DNA of 7,759 bases from Candidatus Segetimicrobium genomatis (GCA_005882445.1 VBAN01000034.1:1-7759), one strand, 5' to 3'. Shown: positions 1 through 6,932, numbered from the stretch's first letter. Program-made: numbers and translations. The notes: generated by a model not told the origin, from the sequence alone.

Positions 1-482
1 TAGCCTTCGGCGACGTGCCGTTGGGCGCGCTCGCGCATCAGGCCGAGGTCCTTCTCGAAGAGCATGCTGGCGTACAGCGAGATGGAGTCGCGCCGGGCGC
101 CGCCGAGCAGCGTGTGCACCGGGAGGCCGAGCGCCTTGCCTTTGATGTCCCAGAGCGCGATGTCGACCGCGCTGATCGCCTCGATCGTCACGCCGCCCCG
201 GCCCATCCACAGCGTGCCCTGGTACATCTTGTCCCAGAGCCGCTCGGTGTGCAGGGGGTTTTCCCCGATGAGCATGCCGGCCAGCCCCTGGGACCGCGCC
301 CACGACACCGGCGCGTCGACGAGCGCTTTGACGACCTCGGGAGAGGCATCGGCCTCCCCGATGCCGGTGATCCCGGCGTCCGTGTGCACGCGGACGATCA
401 CGTCGTCCTGGATGCCGTCCGCCCTCGTCCCATCCAGATCGGGAATGCGCAGAGGGATCGCTTCCACTTTCGTAATCTTCAT
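1..482 (-). CDS. Mandelate racemase/muconate lactonizing enzyme (enolase superfamily) homologue, N-terminal part
   Basis: Seen: an open frame of 160 codons from ATG at 482 to the window edge, starting MKITKVEAIPLRIP. It has the enolase-superfamily N-terminal capping domain: a VRVHTDAGITGIGE strand-turn (residues 30-43), then the signature DIALWDIKGKALGLP (107-121) and LLGGARRD (125-132), and the first barrel strand SLYASM (135-140). Family knowledge: these enzymes abstract a proton alpha to a carboxylate and stabilise the enolate on Mg2+; members include sugar-acid dehydratases, racemases and cycloisomerases. The K-x-K base and the Asp/Glu/Glu metal ligands lie past the edge, so subgroup and substrate cannot be named. 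The start is supported by AAGGAG at 488-493, five bases upstream. It is the last visible gene of the importer operon, 73 bases after the binding-protein gene, so it probably acts on the imported acid or a product of it (inference). Confidence 0.9.
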   Translation of the reverse strand, partial: MKITKVEAIPLRIPDLDGTRADGIQDDVIVRVHTDAGITGIGEADASPEVVKALVDAPVSWARSQGLAGMLIGENPLHTERLWDKMYQGTLWMGRGGVTIEAISAVDIALWDIKGKALGLPVHTLLGGARRDSISLYASMLFEKDLGLMRERAQRHVAEG

Positions 483-506
483 GCCGGCTCCTTGGGCGTG
501 GTGGGC

Positions 507-544
507 GGGGGGGCGGCCGCCTCGGGTCGAGGAGCCGCCCCCCT
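507..544 (-). other. Strong intercistronic hairpin between binding protein and enolase-family gene
   Basis: Arms 508-517 and 534-543 form a perfect 10-bp GC stem. After a small internal loop (518-519 opposite 533) the apex adds a further 5-bp stem, 520-524 with 528-532, around a 3-base loop. It lies in the 73-base gap just after the binding-protein stop. On the minus strand no T run follows, so it is not a classical intrinsic terminator. Hairpins right after ABC binding-protein genes often protect the upstream message and lower expression of the next gene. That role is inferred here. Confidence 0.5.
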
Positions 545-555
545 CTGCATGATGT

Positions 556-1428
556 CTACTTGACAACCGGCCAGTACCACATGTTCCGGAGACTGAGGCC
601 GCCCTCTTCCAGGATCTTCGGGATCCCATCCCGCTTCCCGCGCAGCTCATCGATGGCGCGCGAGATGGCGTGGTTCAGGTCGATATCGCTCTTGCGGATG
701 CCGTACCGCGCGTAGCCGTACTCCTCGAGCGCCGGGGCGTATCCGGTCGCCATCTCCATCGGGACGCCCGGGTGCTGCTTGATGAACAGGCCGACCTTGA
801 TATCGTCCTCCATGGTCACGTCGATGCGCCCGGCCGCCAGGTCGGCGAACTCGGACTCGTTGGTCGTGTAGAGCTTGAGCTCCTTGATGTCCGTGCGCTT
901 CTCAAGGAAGGTGTGGTTGAAACTCCCGCGGACCACCCCCACGACCTTGCCCGCCAGGTCGGCCGCGGTATGGATGTTCTTCGGGTTCCCCTTGTGCACG
1001 GCGAGCGTCGAGCCGTACCAGTACGCCGGGGTCGTGAAGTCGATGACGGCCAGCCGCTTCGGATTCTCGTGGATGTTGTCCGCGGCGACGTCCCAACGCT
1101 TCGCGACGAGACCGGGAATCATCGCGTCGAACTGCACGATCTGCCAGGACACCTTTTCGATGCCGAGCAGTTTGGTGATCATCCGGAAGATCCGGACGTC
1201 GAGGCCGTCCATCTCCTTGGTCTTCGTGTCCTGGTACGTAAACGTGTAGTCGTCCGCGATCCCGATCACGATCCCCTCGCGGAGCACCCGCTTGAACGAG
1301 CCGTCCCCGCCGGTGAAGGAGCTGATTCCCCCGATGCCCCCGACGCCGGCCAGGACCGGCAGCGATGTCGTGACGAGAAAGAGTCCGGCCAGCAGCGCAT
1401 ACAGCCATCCGCGCATCCTGCCCCGCAT
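556..1428 (-). CDS. ABC transporter periplasmic substrate-binding protein, polar amino-acid type (SBP_bac_3)
   Basis: A 290-residue protein that captures the substrate outside the membrane for the adjacent permease. Residues 1-27 are a Sec signal peptide: basic RGRMRG, hydrophobic core WLYALLAGLFL, and a signal-peptidase-I-like site after VLA. No lipobox Cys is present, so a soluble periplasmic protein is expected. A Gly/Ser-rich stretch (28-44) precedes the bilobed domain. Family landmarks are MDGLDVRI (73-80), ENPKRLAVIDFTTPAYW (121-137) with the Arg (R125) that usually binds the alpha-carboxylate, and AAGRIDVTMEDD (198-209) in the hinge region with acidic residues that usually bind the alpha-amino group. 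Known members bind amino acids or ectoine-like solutes; the ligand is not identifiable by eye. The frame is open up to 1491, but the ribosome binding site favours the ATG at 1428. The gene follows the ATPase by 76 bases and ends before a strong hairpin. It appears intact. Confidence 0.92.
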   Translation of the reverse strand: MRGRMRGWLYALLAGLFLVTTSLPVLAGVGGIGGISSFTGGDGSFKRVLREGIVIGIADDYTFTYQDTKTKEMDGLDVRIFRMITKLLGIEKVSWQIVQFDAMIPGLVAKRWDVAADNIHENPKRLAVIDFTTPAYWYGSTLAVHKGNPKNIHTAADLAGKVVGVVRGSFNHTFLEKRTDIKELKLYTTNESEFADLAAGRIDVTMEDDIKVGLFIKQHPGVPMEMATGYAPALEEYGYARYGIRKSDIDLNHAISRAIDELRGKRDGIPKILEEGGLSLRNMWYWPVVK

Positions 1429-1434
1429 GCTCAT

Positions 1435-1443
1435 CCCTCCCTC
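1435..1443 (-). promoter_or_regulatory. Ribosome binding site deciding the start of the binding-protein gene
   Basis: On the minus strand this reads GAGGGAGGG. It touches the in-frame ATG at 1434 with no spacer but sits six bases before the in-frame ATG at 1428, which is the normal distance. The 1428 start also places the basic signal-peptide residues directly at the N terminus. Confidence 0.6.
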
Positions 1444-1504
1444 ATGGTCTTGCAGATCTGGGTTCTGCCACACACGCGTACGGCGCCGCACCCCCCTTCC
1501 GCTT

Positions 1505-2291
1505 TCACCGGGAAGGGCTCGCCGAGAGCCCCCCCGTGGTGTCGCCCATCTCCGTGTTTCGCTCGAGAATGGACTGGAGGAACTGCCGCGTGCGCACGTT
1601 GGTTGGGGTGGAGAAGATCTGATGCGGCGCGCCCTCCTCCACGATCATCCCGTCGGCCATGAAGATGACCCGGTCGCACACGTCCTGCGCGAATCCCATC
1701 TCGTGAGTCACGACGAGCATCGTCATGCCCTCGGCCGCCAGCTGGCGCATCACCCGGGTCGAGGGCCGAGGTGACCTCGTCGAACAGCATCGCCTTCGGC
1801 TGCATCGCCAGCGCCCGCGCGATGGCCACCCGCTGCTGCTGACCGCCGCTCAACTCGTGCGGGTAGGCGTCCACCTTCTCCGCGAGGCCCACCTTCGTCA
1901 TCATCGCCAGCGCCCGCCGCCGGACCTCATCCTTCGGCTCGCGCCGGACATGGATGGGCGCCACCATGACGTTCTCCAGGGCCGTGAAGTGCGGGAACAA
2001 ATTGAAGGACTGGAACACCATCCCGACCTGCGACCGCAGCGACTCGATCCGGTGGTCGGGGTCGACGACGTGCCTTCCCTCTCGCGAGAAGCGGTAGACC
2101 GGCGTGCCTTCGATGTAGATCGTCCCGCTGTCGATCCCTTCGAGGTGGTTGATGCAGCGCAGCAGCGTCGACTTGCCCGCCCCTGACGGTCCGATGATGC
2201 AGACGACCTCCCCTTTCTGCACCTCCAGGGTGACGTCCCGGAGGACGTGCAGGCGTCCGAAGGATTTGTTCACCCGCTCCAGCCGGATCAT
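1505..2291 (-). pseudogene. ABC transporter ATP-binding protein, polar amino-acid type, broken by a frameshifting deletion
   Basis: It starts at ATG 2291, sharing one base with the permease stop (TGATG, coupled translation), with GGAGGGGG upstream. The first frame (2291 to about 1755) encodes residues 1-179: Walker A GPSGAGKST (34-42), Q-loop VFQSFNLFPH (92-101), signature LSGGQQQR (147-154), Walker B/D-loop [12 protein letters not shown] (168-179). The match then moves to another frame (1753-1505): [21 protein letters not shown], which carries the switch His, to the C terminus. Family members have about nine residues (like ELVGEVLxV) between ALDP and MRQLA; only the last one or two remain. 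The best account is loss of about 23 bases near 1751-1757. Translated as written, the product lacks the H-switch and runs on out of frame past the normal end to 1431, so it should be inactive. A sequencing or assembly error is possible. Confidence 0.85.
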
Positions 2292-3019
2292 CAGGCCGCC
2301 CCCTCCGACGCCCTGCGGGGCGGCCCGGCCGGGGCCACCCGCCGCGGCCGGTAGCCGATCTTCATCCGGCGCTCCAGGTACTGGACACCGAGCGAGCCCG
2401 GGTACGACAAGGCGAGGTAGATGGCGCCGATGAGCGTGAAGATCGTGAAATACTGGAAGTTCGTGGCCGAGATGATCTGCCCGGTGAACAACAGCTCTTT
2501 GACGGTAATGATCGACGCCAGCGCCGTGTCCTTGAACAGCGAGATGAAGTAGTTCCCGAGCGGCGGCACGATGATGCGAATCGCCTGCGGCAAAATGATC
2601 AACCGCATCATCAGCGTGCGCGACATCCCGAGGGCCTGCGCCGCCTCGAGCTGGCCCTTCGCCACGGCCTGGATCCCCGCGCGATAGACCTCCGACAGAT
2701 AGGCGGCGTAGTTCACGGTGAGCCCGATCACCCCGGCCGTGAACGCCGGGAACCGGACCCCGAACGCCGGGAGGACAAAGTAGATGTAGAAGAGCTGCAG
2801 CAGGCAGGGGGTGCCCCGGATCACCTCCACGTAGAAGGTCGCTGCGACCCGCACCGGCCGGATGCGGGTCATGCGCGCAAGCGCCACCACGAGGCCCAGG
2901 ACGAGGCTGATCGCCATCACGCTCAGGGTCAGCTCGACGCTGACCAGCGCCCCCCGGAGCAGGTCCGGCAGGTACTCCAATGAGCTGCGGAAGTTGAACA
3001 GCGCGAAGATCCCGCTCAT
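2291..3019 (-). CDS. ABC transporter permease, HisM/polar amino-acid family
   Basis: A 242-residue inner-membrane subunit forming the translocation path. Hydrophobic segments lie near residues 21-48, 62-86, 92-115, 148-171 and 188-210, matching the usual five-helix core. The cytoplasmic EAA loop that docks on the ATPase is intact: EAAQALG (125-131), nine residues, then IILP (141-144). Other family marks are VIRGTPCLLQLFY (66-78) and the PPLGNYFISLFKDTAL segment (152-167). The start ATG at 3019 has AGGAGGG four to five bases upstream, embedded in the stop region of the dehydrogenase, so the two genes are cotranscribed and probably coupled. Only one permease gene is present, so a homodimeric channel is inferred. 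It has a long basic, Pro/Ala-rich C-terminal tail (221-242). No lesion is seen. Confidence 0.93.
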   Translation of the reverse strand: MSGIFALFNFRSSLEYLPDLLRGALVSVELTLSVMAISLVLGLVVALARMTRIRPVRVAATFYVEVIRGTPCLLQLFYIYFVLPAFGVRFPAFTAGVIGLTVNYAAYLSEVYRAGIQAVAKGQLEAAQALGMSRTLMMRLIILPQAIRIIVPPLGNYFISLFKDTALASIITVKELLFTGQIISATNFQYFTIFTLIGAIYLALSYPGSLGVQYLERRMKIGYRPRRVAPAGPPRRASEGAA

Positions 3020-3028
3020 GCCGCCCTC

Positions 3029-4008
3029 CTACTCGGCCGCCGGCGTCAGCACGGCTTTGATCAGATCGCCGGGATCGGTCACCAGCTGCCGGAACACCGC
3101 CGGGCCCGCTTCGAGCGGATACGGGCGGGCCCAGTCCACCGGGACGAGCCCGGCGCCCAGCAACTCGACGGCCCGGACGAAGTCGTCGTACGTGTAGGCG
3201 TAGGAGCCGCGGATCGTGATCTCGCGGTTCACGATGTCGACCGCGGGGAGGGGCGTGATCTCCTCCCCCAGCCCGAGCAGCGCGACACGCCCTCCGCTGC
3301 GCACGCTGGCCACGGCCGCCTGCCTCGTGGCCGAACTGCCCACCGCCTCGATCGCCAGGTCCACCCCTTCGCCGCCGGTGAGCTCCCGGATCCGTCCGGC
3401 CGCATCGTCGGTCTGAGCGTTGATGGCCGCCGTCGCCCCCAGGCGGCGGGCGAGCGCCAGCCGGGCGGGCACGATGTCGACCGACACGAGAACCGCCGGC
3501 TTGAACACATTGGCCAGATGGAGCGCCAGTACCCCCTGGCTCCCCGCCCCGAAGATGGCAATCCGCCGCACCAGCCCGCCGGCGTTCCGGTTGAAGAGGT
3601 GGACGGCATTCGGCGGAAGCGCCACCACCGACGCGCGGGGAACCGCCACGAAGTCCGCGTATCCCCCGGGACGGTCGATGCCGATCACCTGCCGTGACCG
3701 GCACAGGGAGGTATCCCCCCGGCGGCAGGCGGCGCACTGCCCGCACGTGATCAGCGGGTAGACGGTGACCGCGGCGCCGGTAACGAGGTCGCGAACCGCC
3801 TCCCCCACCGACGCCACGGTGCCGGCGACCTCGTGCCCCATCACGAGCGGCGGCACCCGTTTCCGGCTCTTCCCCAGATACCCGTGAAGGTCCGACCCGC
3901 AGACGCCCGAGGCCCCGACCCTGACGACCACCTCGCCGGGCGCGGCGTAGGCATCGGGGCTTCCTGCAACTCCATCCGCTCCGGGCCGAGATAGACGAGG
4001 GTTCGCAT
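3029..4008 (-). pseudogene. Zinc-dependent medium-chain alcohol/polyol dehydrogenase with a frameshift and an internal deletion
   Basis: The natural start is the ATG at 4008 (MRTLVYLGPERMELQEAPMP). After about 21 codons the match moves to another frame near 3944-3945; restoring one C in a CC run gives TPAPGEVVVRVGASGVCGSDLHGY, the expected sequence. The rest reads to the stop at 3029: catalytic-zinc Cys in GVCGSDLHG, GHEVAG, structural-zinc cysteines CGQCAACRRGDTSLC, Rossmann motif GAGSQG, and an Asp (VDIVPARL) after the second strand that suggests NAD+. At 3602-3610 LPPNA joins AVHLF-type sequence directly. Sorbitol/threonine dehydrogenases have about 14 more residues there, including Glu-Pro-Leu whose Glu is a zinc ligand in sorbitol dehydrogenase. 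The family oxidises a secondary alcohol on a polyol, sugar acid or hydroxy-amino acid. First gene of the importer operon, nine bases before the permease. Translation from GTG 3931 could give a truncated, probably inactive protein. Confidence 0.85.
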
Positions 4009-4027
4009 GTGCGCGTCTCGTCGGTAC

Positions 4028-4097
4028 CCCGCGGGGGGTGCGTTTTCCTTCCCCCCGGATTGACCGAGAGCAATGGATCCGGCGTTTACCCGCGGGG
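4028..4097. repeat. Two copies of a CCCGCGGGG palindromic element in the divergent control region
   Basis: CCCGCGGGG occurs at 4028-4036 and again at 4089-4097, 61 bases apart. The first is part of the 10-base palindrome CCCCGCGGGG (4027-4036). Both lie between the divergent starts of the dehydrogenase (4008) and the response regulator (4184). They could be operator half-sites or leader hairpins, or chance in GC-rich DNA. The G run 4033-4038 can also pair with the C run 4051-4056. Confidence 0.3.
4060..4089 (+). promoter_or_regulatory. Possible weak sigma-70-like promoter for the response regulator
   Basis: TTGACC at 4060-4065 is close to the -35 consensus. The best -10 partner is GTTTAC at 4084-4089 with an 18-base spacer, which is poor. 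It would give a leader of about 90 bases to the ATG at 4184. Tentative. Confidence 0.2.
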
Positions 4098-4107
4098 GAG
4101 GTCAGCG

Positions 4108-4136
4108 TCTATCCGGCGATCTTCCAGGGCACTCAA
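4108..4136 (-). promoter_or_regulatory. Possible sigma-70-like promoter for the dehydrogenase-importer operon
   Basis: On the minus strand TTGAGT (4136-4131) and GATAGA (4113-4108) are separated by 17 bases, a reasonable -35/-10 pair. Transcription would begin near 4100 and leave a leader of about 90 bases containing both CCCGCGGGG elements. It faces away from the response regulator, as expected for a divergent operon. Prediction by eye only. Confidence 0.3.
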
Positions 4137-4183
4137 TGAGTGGCAAGACCCGGCGGTTTTACGGCGCCGTGGGGTGCTGCCGT

Positions 4184-4600
4184 ATGGCAGTCAAATCGGT
4201 GGAGATCCTGCTGGTCGAAGATAACCCAGCGCACGCGGAGATCACCGTCCGCGCGCTCAGGCGAGCCAATATTTCCAACATCGAGGTCGCCAAAGATGGG
4301 GCCGAAGCCGTTGAGTTTCTCCTTTCCGACAACCGCGGGACTCCGAAGATCATCCTGCTGGATCTGGATCTCCCCAAGATCGATGGCCTCGAAGTGCTGC
4401 GCCGAATCAAGGAAGACCCGACCACGCAGCGGATCCCGGTGATCGTCCTGACCGCTTCGCGCGATAATCAAAAACTCCAGACGTGCTTTGACCTGGGGGT
4501 CAGCGGCTACATCGTCAAGCCCGTCGATCTCCAGCAGTTCGTCGACGCGGTCCGCCTGTTGGACCTCCACTGGATCCTGAAGGGCCACGCGCCAAGCTGA
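4184..4600 (+). CDS. Single-domain response regulator, Rcp1-like CheY-type receiver
   Basis: A 138-residue receiver domain with no output domain. It has the acidic pair E12/D13 (LLVEDNPAHAE), the phospho-acceptor D60 in IILLDLDLPKIDG, the switch Thr T90 in VIVLTAS, and the invariant Lys K112 in YIVKPVD. LLVEDNPAHAE and SGYIVKPVDLQQFVDAVR match the Rcp1 subgroup, which takes phosphate from bacteriophytochromes or other hybrid kinases. All active-site residues are present, so phosphotransfer is expected; the downstream partner is unknown. The frame is open from 4073, but MAVKSVEILLVEDN at 4184 is the typical N terminus and the preceding 37 codons do not look like protein. The ribosome binding site is weak (GGGG about ten bases upstream). 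It is an orphan: no kinase is adjacent, and it is divergent from the importer operon and convergent with the molybdenum hydroxylase operon. It may be unrelated to both. Confidence 0.9.
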   Translation: MAVKSVEILLVEDNPAHAEITVRALRRANISNIEVAKDGAEAVEFLLSDNRGTPKIILLDLDLPKIDGLEVLRRIKEDPTTQRIPVIVLTASRDNQKLQTCFDLGVSGYIVKPVDLQQFVDAVRLLDLHWILKGHAPS

Positions 4601-4617
4601 GCCGGCTCCCGGCGTTT
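4601..4617 (+). terminator. Weak hairpin between convergent genes, possible terminator
   Basis: GCCGG (4601-4605), loop CTC, CCGGC (4609-4613), then GTTT. It lies immediately after the response-regulator stop in the 40-base gap between convergent genes. The stem is only 5 bp and the T run is short, so it may act weakly on the plus strand. On the minus strand the same hairpin has no T run. Confidence 0.3.
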
Positions 4618-4640
4618 CACTCCTCGCATCGATCGGCCGT

Positions 4641-6932
4641 TTATCCCTCCCCGAGCAGCCCGAGAGCCCGCGCCACCCGCTCGGGCGTGACCGGCAGCTC
4701 CGTGATCCGCACGCCGACCGCGTCGTCGACGGCATTGGCGACCGCCGCGGCCGGTGGGGCGATCGGCGGCTCGCCGATCCCCCGAGCGCCGAACGGGCCT
4801 TTCCCTTCACCCGATTCGATGATGATCGGTTCGACGTCCGGAACGTCGAGCGACGTCGGGATGAGGTAGGTGGCAAACAGCGTCGACAGATTGACGCCGT
4901 GATCGAGCACCACCTCCTCCATCAGGCCGTAGCCCAACCCCATCACCGCGCCCCCCTGGATCTGTCCTTCGACGCTCTGCGGGTTGATGGCCCGCCCCAC
5001 GTCATGGCAGGCCACGTGCCGCAGCACCGTGACGGCGCCGGTCTCCGTATCCACCTCGACCTCCACGGCGTGCGCGCCGAAGGTGAAATCGGGAAAAACC
5101 CGGCCCCCGCCCCGCTCGAGGTCGACCGGATCGCCGGCCGGGGCGTGGTAGACGGCCAGGTGGCTTCGCGAGACCCCGAGGCGGGCGCACTCTCGCAGAA
5201 TCTTGGGCAGACTCACGCGGCGGCCATCTTGGGTCACGGCGTCACCCGCGGCCAGCGCAACCGTGTGCGCGTGAGTCTCGAGCATCTGGGCGGCGACGTC
5301 GACGATCTGCCGGCGCAGACCCTCGCAGGCCCGGAGCACGGCGTTGCCGGACATGTAGAGCTGGCGGGTCGCCGTCGTCGTCCCGGCGAGGGGCGTCAGC
5401 GCGCTGTCGGCGATATGGATCGAGATCCGGCCGGGATCCAACCCCAGCACCTCCGCGGCGATCTGGCAGAGGGATGCGGCCTGGCCCCCGCCCACGTCGG
5501 GCGTCCCGGTGCGCACGACCAGGCTCCCGTCCATCTCGAACCCGACCCAGGCGCTCGCCCAATCGTGGAGCCAGACGATCCGGCCGTACGGCTGGATGTT
5601 GCAGGCGAGCCCGCGCCCGATGCGATGCGCGGGCGTGCTGGGCGCGCGGCGCGGACCGAGTGCCTCCCAGGCCCGGCGGGCGGCCTCGATCACGGCCACG
5701 TGGGTGTCCAACGGCTGACCGATGGGAAGCTCGTCGCCCTTCGCGAGTGCGTTGCGGGCGCGCAGCTCTACCGGATCGATTGCCAGGCGGCGGGCCAGCT
5801 GGTCCATCTGGGATTCGTACCCCAGGACCATCTGCATCGCGCCGAACCCCCGCATGGCGCTCGTCGGCGGATTGTTCGTGTAGGCCACCCGCGCATCCAC
5901 CGCGACGTGGGGCACGCGGTAGGGCCCGGCCGCCGTGACCGTGGCGTACATGAGCACGAGGGCGCTGAGATAGGCGTACGCCCCGGAATCCGCCAGAAGA
6001 TCCACCGCCTGCGCGACGAGCCGGCCGTCCCGCGCCGCCCCGGTGCGGTATCGCAGGATGAAGGGGTGCCGCTTCGGCCGCGCGAGCAGTGACTCCTGGC
6101 GCGACCAGATCATCTTTACCGGCCGCCGCGTCCGCCAGGCCAGGAGGCCGAGGAAAACCTCCACGGTGACGTCTTCCTTTCCCCCGAACCCGCCGCCGAG
6201 GTATGTCCCGATCACGCGGACCCTGTTCTGAGGAAGGCCGAGCACTTCGGCGACATCGCGATAGTGCTCGATCACCTGGGTGGAGACCCGGATCGTGAGC
6301 ACGCCGTCGCTCTCGATCCAGGCGACTCCGGCTTCGGGCTCCAGATAGGCGTGGTCGATGAACTGGCAACGGTTCACCGACTCGATGACCACATCGGCCT
6401 GGGCGAGTGCGCGGTCGGGGTCGCCGCGCCGGACGGCCAACCGCGCCAGCAGGTTTCCGCCCTCGTGCACCTGATGAGCGCCGGCCGCCAGCGCCGCCTC
6501 CGGGTCGAAGACACCCGGCTGCGGGTCGTACTGGACCTCGATCAGTTCAGCGGCCTGCAGGGCGATCTCCCGAGTCTCCGCCGCCACCAGCGCCACGGGC
6601 TCACCCTGAAACCGGACAACCTCATGGGCGAGCACCTGGATCCGGGCGCGCAGAGGCCCCACCTCGCTCGTCTGGCCCGGAACATCCGTCCACAGCGTGT
6701 TGTGGGGGACGTCCTGCGCCAGGAGCACCGCCGCGACCCCCGGCAGGGCCCGGGCTCTTGAGGTGTCGATCTGGCGGATCCGGGCGGATGGGTAGGGCGA
6801 GCGCGCCACGGCAGCGTGCAGCATACCCGGCATCTGCCAGTCGGCGGCGTACAAGGTGCGGGCCTGCGCTTTGTCCCACGCGTCGACGACCCGGAGGCGC
6901 TCCCGGAGCGAGGGGGCGGCCGGTCTAGCCAC
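4641..6932 (-). CDS. Molybdopterin-binding large subunit of a xanthine dehydrogenase-family molybdenum hydroxylase
   Basis: A 763-residue catalytic subunit, normal family length, that hydroxylates (or in some members reduces) an aldehyde, purine or aromatic/heterocyclic substrate using water and Mo-molybdopterin cytosine dinucleotide. Landmarks: RVVDAWDKAQARTLYAADW (15-33), STQ (217-219), GGGFGGKE (246-253), SAMRGFGAMQ (358-367), GTPDVGGGQ (476-484), DVGRAINP (644-651), and the catalytic-base motif GARGIGEP (715-722) with E721. Aligned by eye to bovine xanthine dehydrogenase from memory, Gln767, Glu802 and Glu1261 match Q219, E253 and E721, but Arg880 falls on Y329, so xanthine itself is unlikely. 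The usual GQG is GGG at 481-483. The GTG start at 6932 overlaps the end of the [2Fe-2S] gene by eight bases. The reading frame is complete. Substrate unknown; no XdhC-type maturation gene is in view. Confidence 0.93.
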   Translation of the reverse strand: MARPAAPSLRERLRVVDAWDKAQARTLYAADWQMPGMLHAAVARSPYPSARIRQIDTSRARALPGVAAVLLAQDVPHNTLWTDVPGQTSEVGPLRARIQVLAHEVVRFQGEPVALVAAETREIALQAAELIEVQYDPQPGVFDPEAALAAGAHQVHEGGNLLARLAVRRGDPDRALAQADVVIESVNRCQFIDHAYLEPEAGVAWIESDGVLTIRVSTQVIEHYRDVAEVLGLPQNRVRVIGTYLGGGFGGKEDVTVEVFLGLLAWRTRRPVKMIWSRQESLLARPKRHPFILRYRTGAARDGRLVAQAVDLLADSGAYAYLSALVLMYATVTAAGPYRVPHVAVDARVAYTNNPPTSAMRGFGAMQMVLGYESQMDQLARRLAIDPVELRARNALAKGDELPIGQPLDTHVAVIEAARRAWEALGPRRAPSTPAHRIGRGLACNIQPYGRIVWLHDWASAWVGFEMDGSLVVRTGTPDVGGGQAASLCQIAAEVLGLDPGRISIHIADSALTPLAGTTTATRQLYMSGNAVLRACEGLRRQIVDVAAQMLETHAHTVALAAGDAVTQDGRRVSLPKILRECARLGVSRSHLAVYHAPAGDPVDLERGGGRVFPDFTFGAHAVEVEVDTETGAVTVLRHVACHDVGRAINPQSVEGQIQGGAVMGLGYGLMEEVVLDHGVNLSTLFATYLIPTSLDVPDVEPIIIESGEGKGPFGARGIGEPPIAPPAAAVANAVDDAVGVRITELPVTPERVARALGLLGEG

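Noticed and set aside
1515..1531. GGGCTC / GAGCCC hairpin near the ATPase 3' end as a terminator.
   Set aside because: It lies inside coding sequence, has only six pairs and no T run; expected by chance in GC-rich DNA.
670..1662. A 330-codon plus-strand frame opposite the binding-protein gene.
   Set aside because: Composition is that of a reverse-complement shadow; the minus-strand protein has a signal peptide and family motifs.
1748..1760. Programmed ribosomal frameshift in the ATPase.
   Set aside because: The join CCCGGGTGATG has no slippery heptamer, and switching frame would still leave about seven conserved residues missing after ALDP.
1431..4073. An 880-codon minus-strand open frame that ends in the ATPase sequence.
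   Set aside because: Its first two thirds are out of frame with the dehydrogenase and permease and give Arg/Gly/Pro-rich sequence typical of GC-rich shadow frames. Only the segment from 2291 to about 1755 is real protein.
4133..4876. A 247-codon minus-strand frame covering the response regulator and the end of the large subunit.
   Set aside because: It overlaps two well-supported genes in the wrong frame and shows no recognisable domain.
4899..6092. A 397-codon plus-strand open frame antisense to the molybdenum subunit.
   Set aside because: It is His/Arg/Pro/Gly-rich low-information sequence opposite a gene with unmistakable family motifs; it is a shadow of codon bias.
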